Below the pieces are notes generated by a model. It was not told where the DNA came from and searched no databases. It was given only the letters and a program-made list of their open reading frames with translations. A DNA stretch of 64,000 nucleotides, taken from NCBI RefSeq assembly GCF_008365315.1, contig NZ_CP043506.1, positions 2,750,619 through 2,814,618 of the forward strand, written 5' to 3'. This document shows positions 18,688-29,794 of this stretch, piece after piece (position 1 is the stretch's first letter; each line of letters opens with the position of its first letter). The translations under genes were made by a program, and so were the position numbers. The DNA is from Acetobacter vaccinii. GTDB taxonomy: Bacteria > Pseudomonadota > Alphaproteobacteria > Acetobacterales > Acetobacteraceae.

Positions 18688-21600
18688 ATGACTGTACGCT
18701 TCACCCGGCTGTCAATCGCCGGTTTCAAGAGCTTTGCCGACCCCGTTACCGTGGATATTCTGCCTGGGCTGACTGGCATTGTCGGCCCCAATGGCTGCGG
18801 TAAATCCAACGTTGTGGAGGCCCTGCGCTGGGCCATGGGCGAATCGTCTGCCCGCTCCCTACGTGGTGGAGAGGCGGATGACCTCATCTTCGCAGGCACC
18901 ACAGGCCGGGCAGCCCGGTCTGTGGCCGAGGTCACCATCACCATTGATGGGGCAAAGGGCCTTGGCCCTGCGCAGTTTGCAGAACTTGATGAACTGCAAA
19001 TTACCCGCAAGGCCGAACGTGGCTCCGGCAGTGACTACCGCATTAATGGCCGCCCTGCCCGCGCGCGTGACGTGCAGACCCTGTTTGCCGACCTTGCCTC
19101 CGGTGCGCGGTCGTCCGCCATGGTCAGTCAGGGCCGGGTTGCGGCACTGGTCAGCGCCAGACCGGAAGAGCGGCGCAGTATTCTGGAAGAAGCCGCAGGC
19201 ATTACCGGCCTGCACGCCCGCCGCCACGAAGCGGAACTGAAACTGCGGGCAACCGAAAGCAACCTGACACGCGCCGAGGACAGACGACAGCAACTGTCCT
19301 CCCGACTGGATGAACTGGCCGACCAGTCCCGCGATGCCGCCCGCTACAGGGAACTGTCGGCCAACCTGCGTGATGCGGAAACCGACCTGCTCGCCCTGCT
19401 GCATGCCCGCGCCCGTCTGGCCGTGGAGCGCACCACCGAGCAGAGCCTGCGCGCCCGCCAGCACCTGACCACGCGCGAAGAAGCAGCCGAAACCAGCATT
19501 ATTGCTGAATTTGAGGCCAACAAAGCCCTCCCCACCGTGCGGGAGCAGACAGATACTGCCCGCACAGCGCTGGAACGCTGCCGCATTCTGGCCGAAGGCA
19601 TGGCGCGGGAGGAAGAACGCGCACAGGCTCTGGCGCAGGAGGCCGCAGCCCGTCTGGCCCAGCAGCAAGCCGACATGCTGGCGGCACAAACCCGCCTGGA
19701 TGACGCCAAGACCACGCTGGAGCGCCTGCAGGCTGAGGCCGCCGAGGCCGCAGAAGCAGCCCGCACCCTGCCCGACCGTCAGGAAGCCGCCAGCCAGCAG
19801 CACAGCCAGACCAGCACACAACTGGCCGAAGCCGAGCAGGCGCTGGCGCAGCTGACCACCACCCTGGCAGAAGCGCGCAGCCGCCACGACCGCGCCGCCT
19901 CGGAGGCCGAACAGGCCCGCCTGCGGCACGAAAAAGCCCAGCAGGCTCTCCAGACCACGCAGGACACTCTGGCAACCCTGCAAGCGCAGATTCCGTCCCA
20001 GCAGGTGCTGCACACTGCCCGGCAGGCCGCCGAGACAGCCGCTGAGGAGGCTCGCAGCGCCGCAACCGCACGTGACGCAGCAGCCCGGCAGCATGCCCAA
20101 TGCACGGTGGACCTGTCCGTTGCCCGCAACAATGCCGAAGCCGCAACCCAGGCCGAGACCGAACTGGCCCATACGCTGGCACAGGCCCGCCAGCGCCACG
20201 ACGCCCTACGTCGGGAGCTGGAACAGGTTGAAAAGCGCCATGCAGAAGCCTTGGCCGCGCGGGTCGAAGCCAGCACCCTCCTCCGCCTGAAACAAGAGGT
20301 AGACGCCGCAGAACTGGCTCTGGCACAAGCGACGGAACAGGTGGACAGCGCCGAACAGGCCCGCCTGAAAGCCGACACCGCCCTTGCCGAAGCCAGCCGC
20401 ACCACGCAGGAGGCCCAGAGCCGCCACAACAGCCTGACCGAAGCTGCACGGGCTGCCGACAACAGGCTGCGCCGCGCCCGGCAGGAAGCAGAAACACTGT
20501 CCCATGCTTTGGCCCAAGCCAAGGCAGCCCTTGTGGACGATGCCCTGCTGGAGCAGGCCCGCGCCGCACGGGCCGAGGCTGAAGCCAAGTTGACCGCCAC
20601 TGGCACTGCGCTGGAAGAAGCCGAACACGCCCAGACCCACAACCGGGACCAACTCAAAGCGGCGTCCGACACTCTAACGGCCATCCAGGCCGAGATCACC
20701 CGCCTGCGCGCTCAGTCCGAAGGGCTGGCGCAGGCACTGGGTGCTGAGGAAAAAGCGGCCTCTTCGGACACGCCCGTTTCAACCCTGATCACGGTTGCCG
20801 AGGACTACGAAACAGCCCTTGCGGCTGCTCTGTCTGACGAGTTGGAAGCCCCCGCCAGCGCCACCAGCCAGCACGGCTGGCGCAAGCTGGAGCCCTGTGT
20901 GGCCCCGCCCCTCCCTGCTGGCACACAGCCGCTGTCATCCTGCGTTACCGCCCCGCCGGAGCTGGAGCGTGTTCTGGCCTTTACCGGGCTGATCCCCGAC
21001 GGTGCCGATGGGGCCGCCCTGCAAACAGCTTTGGCACCGGGACAGAACCTTGTCTCCCGCGCAGGCGACCTATGGCGGTGGGACGGCTTTTACGCACGGT
21101 CCGGCACCGCAGGGGCAGCAGCGGCCCACAAGCTGGCACAACGCCGCCTGCTGCGCGAAACACAGGCCCGCATGGCCGTGATTGAAGCACAGACCCCGGC
21201 TGTGGAAACCCAGGTCCAGAACGCTGCCCAGGCGTTGAAAGAGGCCGAGCAGCACGGCAACACCCTGCGCCAGACCCGCCGCACGCAGGAGCAGGCCCTC
21301 CAGCAGGCCCGCACACACGAAAGCAGTCTGGAACGTAGCCACGCCACAGCCCGCGCCCGGCTGGACACGGTGGCCCCCCAATACGACCGCGCCAATGCTG
21401 CCCAGACCGAGGCACACACCGCCAAGGAACAGGCCGAATCTGCCTTGCAGGCGCTACCCCCTCTGGCCACCCTACAGGACGCGTTAAAACAGGCGCGCCA
21501 CCAGCAGAATACAGCCAAGGACGCTGAACAGACGGCGCTGACCCGCAGGAAACAGGCGCAAGCCCAGCTCCATACCGCGCGGGAGGCCCAGTCCAAAGCC

Positions 21601-23244
21601 GAGCAGCAGAATGCAGCCGCGACAACCCGGCTGGAAACCCTGACCCCGGAACAGGACCGCCTGCGCCAGACACTGGACGGCGAAAGCACAACCCTTGCCC
21701 GCCTGACCGATGCGCTGGCCGCCAGCAAAGCCAATCAGCACCCCCATCAGGCCCTGCTGGCAGCCCAGACAGCCCTGACGGAAGCCACCAGCACCCTGCA
21801 AGCTATGGAGGTGGCCGCCACACAAAGCCAGAACAAGGCCGAAGCAACCAGCCAGCATAACAGGCAGTTGCATGATCAGGCACAGGCCGCCCAAAGCCGC
21901 CTGGACGGTCTGGCCCCCCGGCTTGAGGAAGCCACCCACCAGCATGAGGAAGCCCAGTCCGCTCTGGCTGCGGCACTGGCTACGCTGGAAGCTGCCGCGG
22001 CTGCCATTCCTGCCGACGCGCAGGAGGTGCTGGACCTCAAGCAGCAGGAACGTACCGCACTTCTGGCGCAGTTGGACAACCTGCGCGACCTGCGCGCCGC
22101 CCTACAGGCCGAATCTGCATCACTCGCCAGCAGCCAGATCACCCGCGCCACCGCGCAGGAAGAATGGAGCACCCGCGCCCAGGCTGCCCAGACCGAAGCC
22201 GACACAACACGCCAGCGGCTGGAAGCCATACAGGCCGACTATACCCGGCTGGCCGAACTCCCTGCCGAGACCCAGCACCACAAGCAGGAAACCCTGAAAG
22301 CTCTGGCCGAAGCCCAGGCCCGCTATGAGCAGGCCGATCAGGCCCGCACACAGGCGGAAACAGCCCAGACCGCAGCCGCGGCCCAGCGCCGCGTAGCAGA
22401 AACCGAACTGGCCGAAGCGCGTGAAGGTGTGCTGAAGGCTGAAAGCCGTCAGGAGCAGGCCAACGCTATCCTGAACCAGTTGCTGGTGGAGCACCCCAAC
22501 CCGCCCCTGCGCACACAGATGGATATGACCGACAGCGCCGAATCCAGCCTGCGCCGCAAAATCACGCGCCTTGGCCGCGAGAGGGAGGACATGGGGCCGG
22601 TCAACCTGCGGGCGGACCTGGAAGCGCAGGAGGCCTCGACCCAGGCCCAGACCCTCGCAACCGAGATGGAAGACCTACACGCCGCCATTGCCCGGTTGCG
22701 CGGGTCCATCGGCAGCCTGAACAAGGAAGGGCGCGAGCGGCTGATGGCCGTATTCACGCAGGTTGATCAGCATTTTCAAGCACTTTTCACACGGATGTTC
22801 GGCGGTGGGCGCGCCCACCTGGGCCTTGTCGGCAGTGATGACCCGCTGGAAGCCGGGCTGGAAATTTACGCCCAGCCCCCCGGCAAAAAACTGGCCACAC
22901 TCTCCCTGCTGTCCGGGGGCGAGCAGGCGCTGACCGCACTTTCCTTGATTTTTGCAGTTTTCCGCTGTAACCCTGCGCCTGTTTGTGTACTTGATGAAGT
23001 TGACGCACCGCTTGATGATGCCAATGTCGAACGCTTCAGCGCCCTGCTGAACGACATGACGGCGGAAGCAGGCACACGCTTTCTGGTGGTGACTCACCAC
23101 CAACTGACCATGGCCCACATGGACCGACTGTTTGGCGTTACCATGCAGGAACGCGGTGTCAGCCGCGTTCTGTCAGTCGATCTGGCGCTTGCTGCCTCCA
23201 TGACGGGCCAGAAGGAAAAGGAAACTCCGAATGTCACATCCTGA
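18688..23244 (+). CDS. smc: Chromosome partition protein SMC, extra-long
   Basis: 1518 aa, about 330 longer than typical bacterial SMC (~1190). The ATPase head halves are complete: Walker A GPNGCGKSN (~33-41), signature LSLLSGGEQALTALSL, and Walker B VCVLDEVDAPLDDANVERF. The hinge lies near 692-808 (VAEDYETALAAALSDELEAP ... DLWRWDGFY). The two coiled-coil arms are each roughly 490-505 residues of Ala/Gln/Glu-rich heptads. It acts with ScpA/ScpB in chromosome organisation; those genes are not in the window. The last 14 bases overlap the next gene. Confidence 0.96.
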   Translation: MTVRFTRLSIAGFKSFADPVTVDILPGLTGIVGPNGCGKSNVVEALRWAMGESSARSLRGGEADDLIFAGTTGRAARSVAEVTITIDGAKGLGPAQFAELDELQITRKAERGSGSDYRINGRPARARDVQTLFADLASGARSSAMVSQGRVAALVSARPEERRSILEEAAGITGLHARRHEAELKLRATESNLTRAEDRRQQLSSRLDELADQSRDAARYRELSANLRDAETDLLALLHARARLAVERTTEQSLRARQHLTTREEAAETSIIAEFEANKALPTVREQTDTARTALERCRILAEGMAREEERAQALAQEAAARLAQQQADMLAAQTRLDDAKTTLERLQAEAAEAAEAARTLPDRQEAASQQHSQTSTQLAEAEQALAQLTTTLAEARSRHDRAASEAEQARLRHEKAQQALQTTQDTLATLQAQIPSQQVLHTARQAAETAAEEARSAATARDAAARQHAQCTVDLSVARNNAEAATQAETELAHTLAQARQRHDALRRELEQVEKRHAEALAARVEASTLLRLKQEVDAAELALAQATEQVDSAEQARLKADTALAEASRTTQEAQSRHNSLTEAARAADNRLRRARQEAETLSHALAQAKAALVDDALLEQARAARAEAEAKLTATGTALEEAEHAQTHNRDQLKAASDTLTAIQAEITRLRAQSEGLAQALGAEEKAASSDTPVSTLITVAEDYETALAAALSDELEAPASATSQHGWRKLEPCVAPPLPAGTQPLSSCVTAPPELERVLAFTGLIPDGADGAALQTALAPGQNLVSRAGDLWRWDGFYARSGTAGAAAAHKLAQRRLLRETQARMAVIEAQTPAVETQVQNAAQALKEAEQHGNTLRQTRRTQEQALQQARTHESSLERSHATARARLDTVAPQYDRANAAQTEAHTAKEQAESALQALPPLATLQDALKQARHQQNTAKDAEQTALTRRKQAQAQLHTAREAQSKAEQQNAAATTRLETLTPEQDRLRQTLDGESTTLARLTDALAASKANQHPHQALLAAQTALTEATSTLQAMEVAATQSQNKAEATSQHNRQLHDQAQAAQSRLDGLAPRLEEATHQHEEAQSALAAALATLEAAAAAIPADAQEVLDLKQQERTALLAQLDNLRDLRAALQAESASLASSQITRATAQEEWSTRAQAAQTEADTTRQRLEAIQADYTRLAELPAETQHHKQETLKALAEAQARYEQADQARTQAETAQTAAAAQRRVAETELAEAREGVLKAESRQEQANAILNQLLVEHPNPPLRTQMDMTDSAESSLRRKITRLGREREDMGPVNLRADLEAQEASTQAQTLATEMEDLHAAIARLRGSIGSLNKEGRERLMAVFTQVDQHFQALFTRMFGGGRAHLGLVGSDDPLEAGLEIYAQPPGKKLATLSLLSGGEQALTALSLIFAVFRCNPAPVCVLDEVDAPLDDANVERFSALLNDMTAEAGTRFLVVTHHQLTMAHMDRLFGVTMQERGVSRVLSVDLALAASMTGQKEKETPNVTS

Positions 23245-23983
23245 TAAGGGAGCTGACATCTCAAGTAGTTGCACCAGTGTGTCACCGCGTCGGTGTTTGA
23301 TGGGCATTACCCTTGCCATTACGCTGTGCGTAAGCGGGGGAACGGCGCTGGCTATCCACCACTCACGCTCGCATGGCCTGATGGCCCATATCCACCACGG
23401 GCTGGTTGTCTGCACGGCTGACAGCCGCAATACTCTGGCCCAGACAGTCTCGCAGCCTCACCCGGCAATGGTGCGTATGGCGGTTTCCAGCGGGCCGGAT
23501 GGGCAGATTATCGCCGGACCGCAGGCGGCCCCCCTCGCCTCCGTTCTGACATCAGCCTACAAGGCTGACACATTGCTGATGCTGGACCTGAACCAGGCCA
23601 ACGCTCGCAACGTGACCCAACTGGTCCGCAAGGCGCACATGCGCGACCGCGTGATTTTGGTGACATCAACACGCAAAAGCCTGGAAGATGCCTTTACAGC
23701 AGACTCTCAGGTGATGATCGCAGTGCCCATCCATTCCGAACAGGAAGCCCATGCGGTGCATCGCCTTGCCAAGCACCACCCGTATGCAGCCTATCTGTCC
23801 GCCTCTGCGACACCCGACCTGTTTGCCGCCGCCCATCGTGGCGCGGAAGCCATTATCACCGAGCCCCCGGTAACCTCCAAGGTTTCCACGGCTGATTTCC
23901 TGGCCGACAAGCCTGTGGATATTGTGGTCATGCATCCTTCGGCCACCCTGCCCCGGACAGAAATTGCCAGCAGTCATAGCTGA
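23231..23983 (+). CDS. Exported protein resembling a degenerate glycerophosphodiester phosphodiesterase
   Basis: 250 aa, overlapping the smc end by 14 bp. One N-terminal hydrophobic segment (LMGITLAITLCVSGGTALAI, ~24-43) is a signal or anchor. The rest follows the GDPD TIM-barrel pattern: IHHG ... SRNTLAQTV in place of HRG ... ENT, VRMAVSSGPDGQIIAG in place of E-x-D...DG..V..HD, TLLMLDLNQ in place of a strand ending in E-x-K, and C-terminal GAEAIITEPP. The catalytic His/Glu/Asp positions appear lost, so it is probably a pseudoenzyme. The family assignment is my inference. Confidence 0.6.
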   Translation: MSHPDKGADISSSCTSVSPRRCLMGITLAITLCVSGGTALAIHHSRSHGLMAHIHHGLVVCTADSRNTLAQTVSQPHPAMVRMAVSSGPDGQIIAGPQAAPLASVLTSAYKADTLLMLDLNQANARNVTQLVRKAHMRDRVILVTSTRKSLEDAFTADSQVMIAVPIHSEQEAHAVHRLAKHHPYAAYLSASATPDLFAAAHRGAEAIITEPPVTSKVSTADFLADKPVDIVVMHPSATLPRTEIASSHS

Positions 23984-24022
23984 ACGCGGCGACCCCTGAT
24001 CAGGTTGCACAGTGCCGACAAT

Positions 24023-24064
24023 AAAAAGGCCCGGCCCCAATAGACTGGGGACCGGGCCTTTTTT
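24023..24064. terminator. Bidirectional intrinsic terminator
   Basis: AAAAA, GGCCCGG and CCCA, a 6-base loop, then TGGGG, CCGGGCC and TTTTTT. The stem is strong with a T-run on both strands. It separates the smc cluster from the convergent aarC. Confidence 0.93.
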
Positions 24065-24084
24065 ATGGGCTGTCTGCTACCAGC

Positions 24085-25901
<1,817 letters not shown>

Positions 25902-26645
25902 ATGCCGACAGACACACAGCATAACGGAAACGTGAAAAACGCCATGCGTCATGGACTCCGCATTATCGGCGATGTGCATGGTGACCTGGAGGCTTTCCGC
26001 CATGCCGTAGCCACCAACCGCTTTATCATCCAACTGGGTGATCTGGTGGATTATGGCCCCAGCAGCGCAGGCACCCTGCGCCTGATGCTTGATGTGCTGG
26101 AGGCCGGTCGGGGGCTCTTCCTCATGGGCAACCATGACCGCAAGCTGGGCCGCGCACTGCTGGGCAAAAGACTGCGCTCCACCCCCCATCTGGACGAAAC
26201 CCTGGCCCAGTTGGACCAGCCCGAAAACCACGATGTCCGCGACGCCATACTGCCCGCCCTGGCCACGGCCCCTGCGTGGCTGGTGATGGACCGGACCGTT
26301 TTTGTGCATGGTGCTTTTGACCCGCGCATGCTGCTGGAACCGCCGCCGCCACCGCTGGAGCGGGTTACCTTTCTGCTGTCACGCGCTTTGTTTGGGGAAA
26401 CCACAAGCCGCATGCAGCCTGATGGTTTTCCCGAGCGGACCCTTAACTGGGTCAACACCATTCCGGCTGGCTATACTGTCTATTGCGGGCACGACCAGCG
26501 CTCGACCAATGGCCGCCCCCTGCACCTGCCCGGACGCGCAGGCGGGCAAGCCATTTTTATGGATACAGGCGCCAGCAAGGGAGGACACCTGGCATGGGTG
26601 GACCTGCCCGCGCCGCTTGTGGCAGAACAGGGCAACCCCCTGTAA
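25902..26645 (+). CDS. Calcineurin-like metallophosphoesterase (PP1/ApaH type)
   Basis: 247 aa. It carries the complete metallophosphatase set: GDVHGD (Asp24, His26), GDLVDYGP (Asp47), GNHD (Asn77-Asp79), FVHGAFDP, and YCGHDQ near the C-terminus. These families bind two metals and remove phosphate from proteins or cleave dinucleoside tetraphosphates; the substrate is not predictable. The start is uncertain: ATG 25902 is used, ATG 25944 just before RIIGDVHGD is possible. It is followed by chorismate mutase after 70 bp. Confidence 0.88.
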   Translation: MPTDTQHNGNVKNAMRHGLRIIGDVHGDLEAFRHAVATNRFIIQLGDLVDYGPSSAGTLRLMLDVLEAGRGLFLMGNHDRKLGRALLGKRLRSTPHLDETLAQLDQPENHDVRDAILPALATAPAWLVMDRTVFVHGAFDPRMLLEPPPPPLERVTFLLSRALFGETTSRMQPDGFPERTLNWVNTIPAGYTVYCGHDQRSTNGRPLHLPGRAGGQAIFMDTGASKGGHLAWVDLPAPLVAEQGNPL

Positions 26646-26715
26646 AACCACCCAATACAGGGCATGCAGAGACCGGGCCCAGCCCCACCACACCCAACGC
26701 AGGAAAGCCGACACC

Positions 26716-27033
26716 GTGACAGACCAGCCCTCACCCACCCAAGCTCTTGAGGAACTGCGCCACAGTATCGACAATATCGATGCGGCCCTTGTTTCGATGC
26801 TGGCTGAACGCTTCCGCTGCACCAAGGCCGTTGGCGCACTGAAGGCCAACAACAAAATGCCCCCGGCCGACCCCGCGCGGGAGGCCCGGCAGATTGCCCG
26901 CCTGCGCAAGCTGGCTGCCGATGCCCGGCTTGACCCCGATTTTGCGGAAAAATTCCTCAACTTCATCATTCATGAAGTCATCCGCCATCATGAGGCTATT
27001 GCCGGGGCAACCCAGCCTGGTGAAAAACGCTGA
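26716..27033 (+). CDS. Chorismate mutase, AroQ class
   Basis: 105 aa from a GTG at 26716 with AGGAAAG upstream; the long upstream open frame only shadows the phosphatase gene. All-alpha AroQ fold: LEELRHSIDNIDAALVSMLAERFRCTKAVGALKA, then DPAREARQIARLRKLA and a C-terminal FLNFIIHEVIRHH helix. It converts chorismate to prephenate for Phe/Tyr synthesis. Monofunctional, with no dehydratase or dehydrogenase domain. It sits 11 bp before sixA, probably in one transcript. Confidence 0.92.
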   Translation: MTDQPSPTQALEELRHSIDNIDAALVSMLAERFRCTKAVGALKANNKMPPADPAREARQIARLRKLAADARLDPDFAEKFLNFIIHEVIRHHEAIAGATQPGEKR

Positions 27034-27044
27034 CTGACGCCCCC

Positions 27045-27572
27045 ATGCCGCGCCGCCTGATCCTGCTGCGCCACGCCCAGGCGGCTCCGGCCAGCCTGGA
27101 TGATTTCAGCATTGAGGCGGACATGGCCCGCCCCCTGACTGCTGACGGTCAGGCCGCCGCCCTGCGCTGCGGTCAATGGCTGGCTGCACAGGGGCTACAC
27201 CCCGATGCCATTGTGTGCAGCCCGGCACGCCGCACCCGCCAGACTCTGGACGCCGTGCTGACCGCCTGCCCCCAGACACAGGGGCAGCCCAGCTTCTGCC
27301 CCGATATTTACGAAGCCCAGCCCGAAGCCCTGCTGTCACGCATCCAGCAGACGGAACCGCAGCACCGCACACTGCTGCTTGTCGGGCATAATCCGGGCAT
27401 TTCCCTGCTTGCCCGGCAACTGGACCCGCTGGCCATGGCACTGGATGCAGGATTCGACCCCGGCTCCATTGCCGTTTTCGTTACGCTTGACGCAGGCCCG
27501 CAGTCTGCCACGGCAGACTGGGCCAATGGCGTGCCAGAATGCCTCGTTTTGCACACATTCACGCGACCCTGA
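27045..27572 (+). CDS. sixA: SixA-type phosphohistidine phosphatase
   Basis: 175 aa, histidine phosphatase superfamily. The catalytic RHG-type motif is LLRHAQA (Arg9, His10), followed by CSPARRTRQT (second Arg) and LLVGHNPG (second His). SixA removes phosphate from phosphohistidine, for example on phosphotransfer proteins. Its place next to citrate synthase is a known arrangement around the Acetobacter aar genes, but a role in acetic acid resistance is not shown by sequence. It lies 151 bp upstream of aarA. Confidence 0.9.
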   Translation: MPRRLILLRHAQAAPASLDDFSIEADMARPLTADGQAAALRCGQWLAAQGLHPDAIVCSPARRTRQTLDAVLTACPQTQGQPSFCPDIYEAQPEALLSRIQQTEPQHRTLLLVGHNPGISLLARQLDPLAMALDAGFDPGSIAVFVTLDAGPQSATADWANGVPECLVLHTFTRP

Positions 27573-27578
27573 CACGAG

Positions 27579-27600
27579 AAAGCCCGGTTTTCCGGCCTTT
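27579..27600 (+). terminator. Possible weak terminator after sixA
   Basis: AAAGCCCGG, TTTT loop, CCGGCCTTT: a stem with one mismatch immediately after the sixA stop. There is no T-run beyond the stem, so it may only reduce read-through into aarA. Confidence 0.4.
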
Positions 27601-27723
27601 GCGCGCGCGATAACGCGCGGTTTATCAGGCGGATGCTTCCTGTTTCCTCTGGAATGAGAGACAAAAGGAAACCACCACGAGGCCGCAGTCGCGACCGGAC
27701 CTTTATAGTAAAGAGGAAAGACC

Positions 27724-29034
27724 ATGAGTGTGTCGCTAAGCGAAGGCAAGCAGACTACCGCCACCATTTCACTCGGTGGCCAAACCGCGGAGATGCCTGT
27801 CCTTACGGGCACCCTGGGCCCGGATGTCATTGATATCCGCAAACTTCCGGCGCAACTGAATGTCTTCACCTTCGACCCCGGCTATGGGGAGACAGCGTCC
27901 TGCACCAGCAAGATCACCTTTATTGATGGTGACGAAGGCGTACTGCTGCATCGTGGCTACCCCATTGCCCAGCTTGCTGAAGAAGCCACCTTTGAAGAAG
28001 TGATCTACCTGCTTCTCAACGGTGAACTGCCCACGGCTGAAGAATACAGCACCTTCACGCATACGCTGACCAACCACACCCTGCTGCACGAACAGATCCG
28101 CAACTTCTTCAACGGTTTCCGTCGTGACGCCCACCCCATGGCCATTCTGTGCGGCACGGTTGGCGCTCTGTCCGCCTTCTACCCCGACGCCAACGACATT
28201 GCCGTCCCCGCCAACCGCGACCTGGCCGCCATGCGCCTGATTGCCAAGCTGCCCACAATCGCAGCCTGGGCCTATAAATACACGCAGGGCGAAGCCTTCA
28301 TCTATCCGCGTAACGACCTGAACTACGCGGAAAACTTCCTGTCCATGATGTTTGGCCGCCAGTCCGAGCCTTACAAGATGAACCCCGTTCTGGCCCGCGC
28401 CATGAACCGGATCCTGATCCTGCACGCCGACCACGAGCAGAATGCCTCCACCTCCACCGTGCGTCTGGCCGGGTCCACGGGGGCCAACCCGTTTGCCTGT
28501 ATTGCCGCAGGCATTGCTGCCCTGTGGGGACCCGCCCATGGCGGCGCGAACGAAGCCGTGCTGAAAATGCTGGCCCATATTGGCAAGAAGGAAAACATTC
28601 CTGCCTTTATCGAGCAGGTGAAGGACAAGAACAGCGGCGTCAAGCTGATGGGCTTTGGCCACCGGGTTTACAAAAACTTCGACCCGCGCGCCAAGATCAT
28701 GCAGCAGACCTGCCACGAAGTGCTGTCCGAACTCGGCATCAAGGACGACCCGCTGCTTGACCTGGCGATCGAACTTGAAAACATCGCCCTGAACGACAGC
28801 TACTTTGTCCAGCGCAAGCTGTACCCGAATGTTGACTTCTATTCCGGCATCATTCTCAAGGCCATGGGCATTCCCACCAGCATGTTCACGGTGCTGTTCG
28901 CCCTTGCCCGCACAACCGGCTGGGTCAGCCAGTGGAAAGAAATGATCGAAGAACCCGGCCAGCGGATTTCCCGCCCCCGCCAGCTTTATATTGGCGAGAC
29001 GGAACGCAATTTTGTGCCGTTGAACAAGCGCTGA
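27724..29034 (+). CDS. aarA: Citrate synthase (type II)
   Basis: 436 aa, the length of hexameric bacterial type II citrate synthases. It condenses acetyl-CoA and oxaloacetate; in Acetobacter the gene was named aarA for acetic acid resistance. Catalytic residues by count: His272 (GPAHGGANE), His313 ([14 protein letters not shown]) and Asp371 (PNVDFYSG), matching E. coli His264, His305 and Asp362. GAGGAAAG precedes the ATG. A strong terminator follows. With aarC close by, the product of the CoA-transferase (acetyl-CoA) feeds directly into this enzyme. Confidence 0.97.
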   Translation: MSVSLSEGKQTTATISLGGQTAEMPVLTGTLGPDVIDIRKLPAQLNVFTFDPGYGETASCTSKITFIDGDEGVLLHRGYPIAQLAEEATFEEVIYLLLNGELPTAEEYSTFTHTLTNHTLLHEQIRNFFNGFRRDAHPMAILCGTVGALSAFYPDANDIAVPANRDLAAMRLIAKLPTIAAWAYKYTQGEAFIYPRNDLNYAENFLSMMFGRQSEPYKMNPVLARAMNRILILHADHEQNASTSTVRLAGSTGANPFACIAAGIAALWGPAHGGANEAVLKMLAHIGKKENIPAFIEQVKDKNSGVKLMGFGHRVYKNFDPRAKIMQQTCHEVLSELGIKDDPLLDLAIELENIALNDSYFVQRKLYPNVDFYSGIILKAMGIPTSMFTVLFALARTTGWVSQWKEMIEEPGQRISRPRQLYIGETERNFVPLNKR

Positions 29035-29069
29035 ACACACGCCTAACAGTGTCATCCAGCGTTGCATAA

Positions 29070-29105
29070 GGGGGTGCCCACTGGCTTGGTGGGCACCCCG
29101 TTTTG
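29070..29105 (+). terminator. Intrinsic terminator of aarA
   Basis: GGGGGTGCCCAC, TGGCTTG loop, GTGGGCACCCC, then GTTTTGTTT: a long GC stem with a T-rich tail, 36 bp after the stop. Confidence 0.93.
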
Positions 29106-29266
29106 TTTAATACGGTCAACACCCACCCACAGGGCATAAAAAAAACCACTCCTCTTCCACACGGTATGGAAGACAAGCGGTTCCTGAATTCTACGGCCAG
29201 TCCCTGATCAGCGCGCTGGGTGCTTCATCAACAAACCGGCGCTGATAGACTTGCAGGCAGGCAACG

Positions 29267-29524
29267 TTAGCAGTTGCAGCCTGGGGTTTCGCCCGTGCTC
29301 TGGCGCACGATGTGGTGGTCGATCCATTCCGACACAAGACGACGTGCTTCGCTCAGAGAGGCTTCGGGGTGGTGGATACGGTACAAGGTTGTGCATGTAT
29401 CAAACGCCGCGACATCTTCTGTCCCGACATCGCGAAGCTCTCTGTAGGCTGTAATAACCGCCTGTTCGCACCGCCGTGCGATACGGGCTTTCGCGCCCTT
29501 ACGCACGATCTGAACTTGCTCCAT
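29267..29524 (-). CDS. Small conserved-looking hypothetical protein
   Basis: 85 aa from the ATG at 29524 (GGTGG about 9 nt upstream); an in-frame ATG ten codons earlier is less likely. Basic N-terminus (MEQVQIVRKGAKARIARRCEQAV), predicted helical, with HHPEASLSEARRLVSEW and a Cys-Asn-Cys C-terminus. A -35/-10 like pair (TTGCGC, 18 bp, TAGATA) lies upstream on the minus strand. I do not recognise a family; the codon pattern and spacing look genuine. It is convergent with aarA. Confidence 0.7.
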   Translation of the reverse strand: MEQVQIVRKGAKARIARRCEQAVITAYRELRDVGTEDVAAFDTCTTLYRIHHPEASLSEARRLVSEWIDHHIVRQSTGETPGCNC

Positions 29525-29794
29525 GGTCACATACCACCTTTTATTGATAACCACTCTTAACTTGTTTTTATCTAGCGCCTGAACCCCCTGCGGCGCAAGT
29601 TAACAATCCCGTTTCCTGGCCATGACATCATCACAAGTTTTTACACTTTGGTGTTTTTGCAACACTAGACTTGAGCATGCCCGCAAACAGCCCGACAGGC
29701 AGGGACAGCACACAACAGGCATGGATTTTCGGCGCCTGTAAGGCTATGCCAAGCACATAATCTCCTTTTTCCAAGTTATTCCAAGGACCATTCC

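Noticed and set aside
18859..20569. Long minus-strand frames (446 and 356 codons) opposite smc
   Set aside because: They mirror the Ala/Gln-rich coiled coil and give Cys/Gly/Leu-rich nonsense.
27601..27620. GCGCG repeats after sixA as a repeat element
   Set aside because: A short alternating GC stretch with a weak hairpin; no second copy was noticed in the window.
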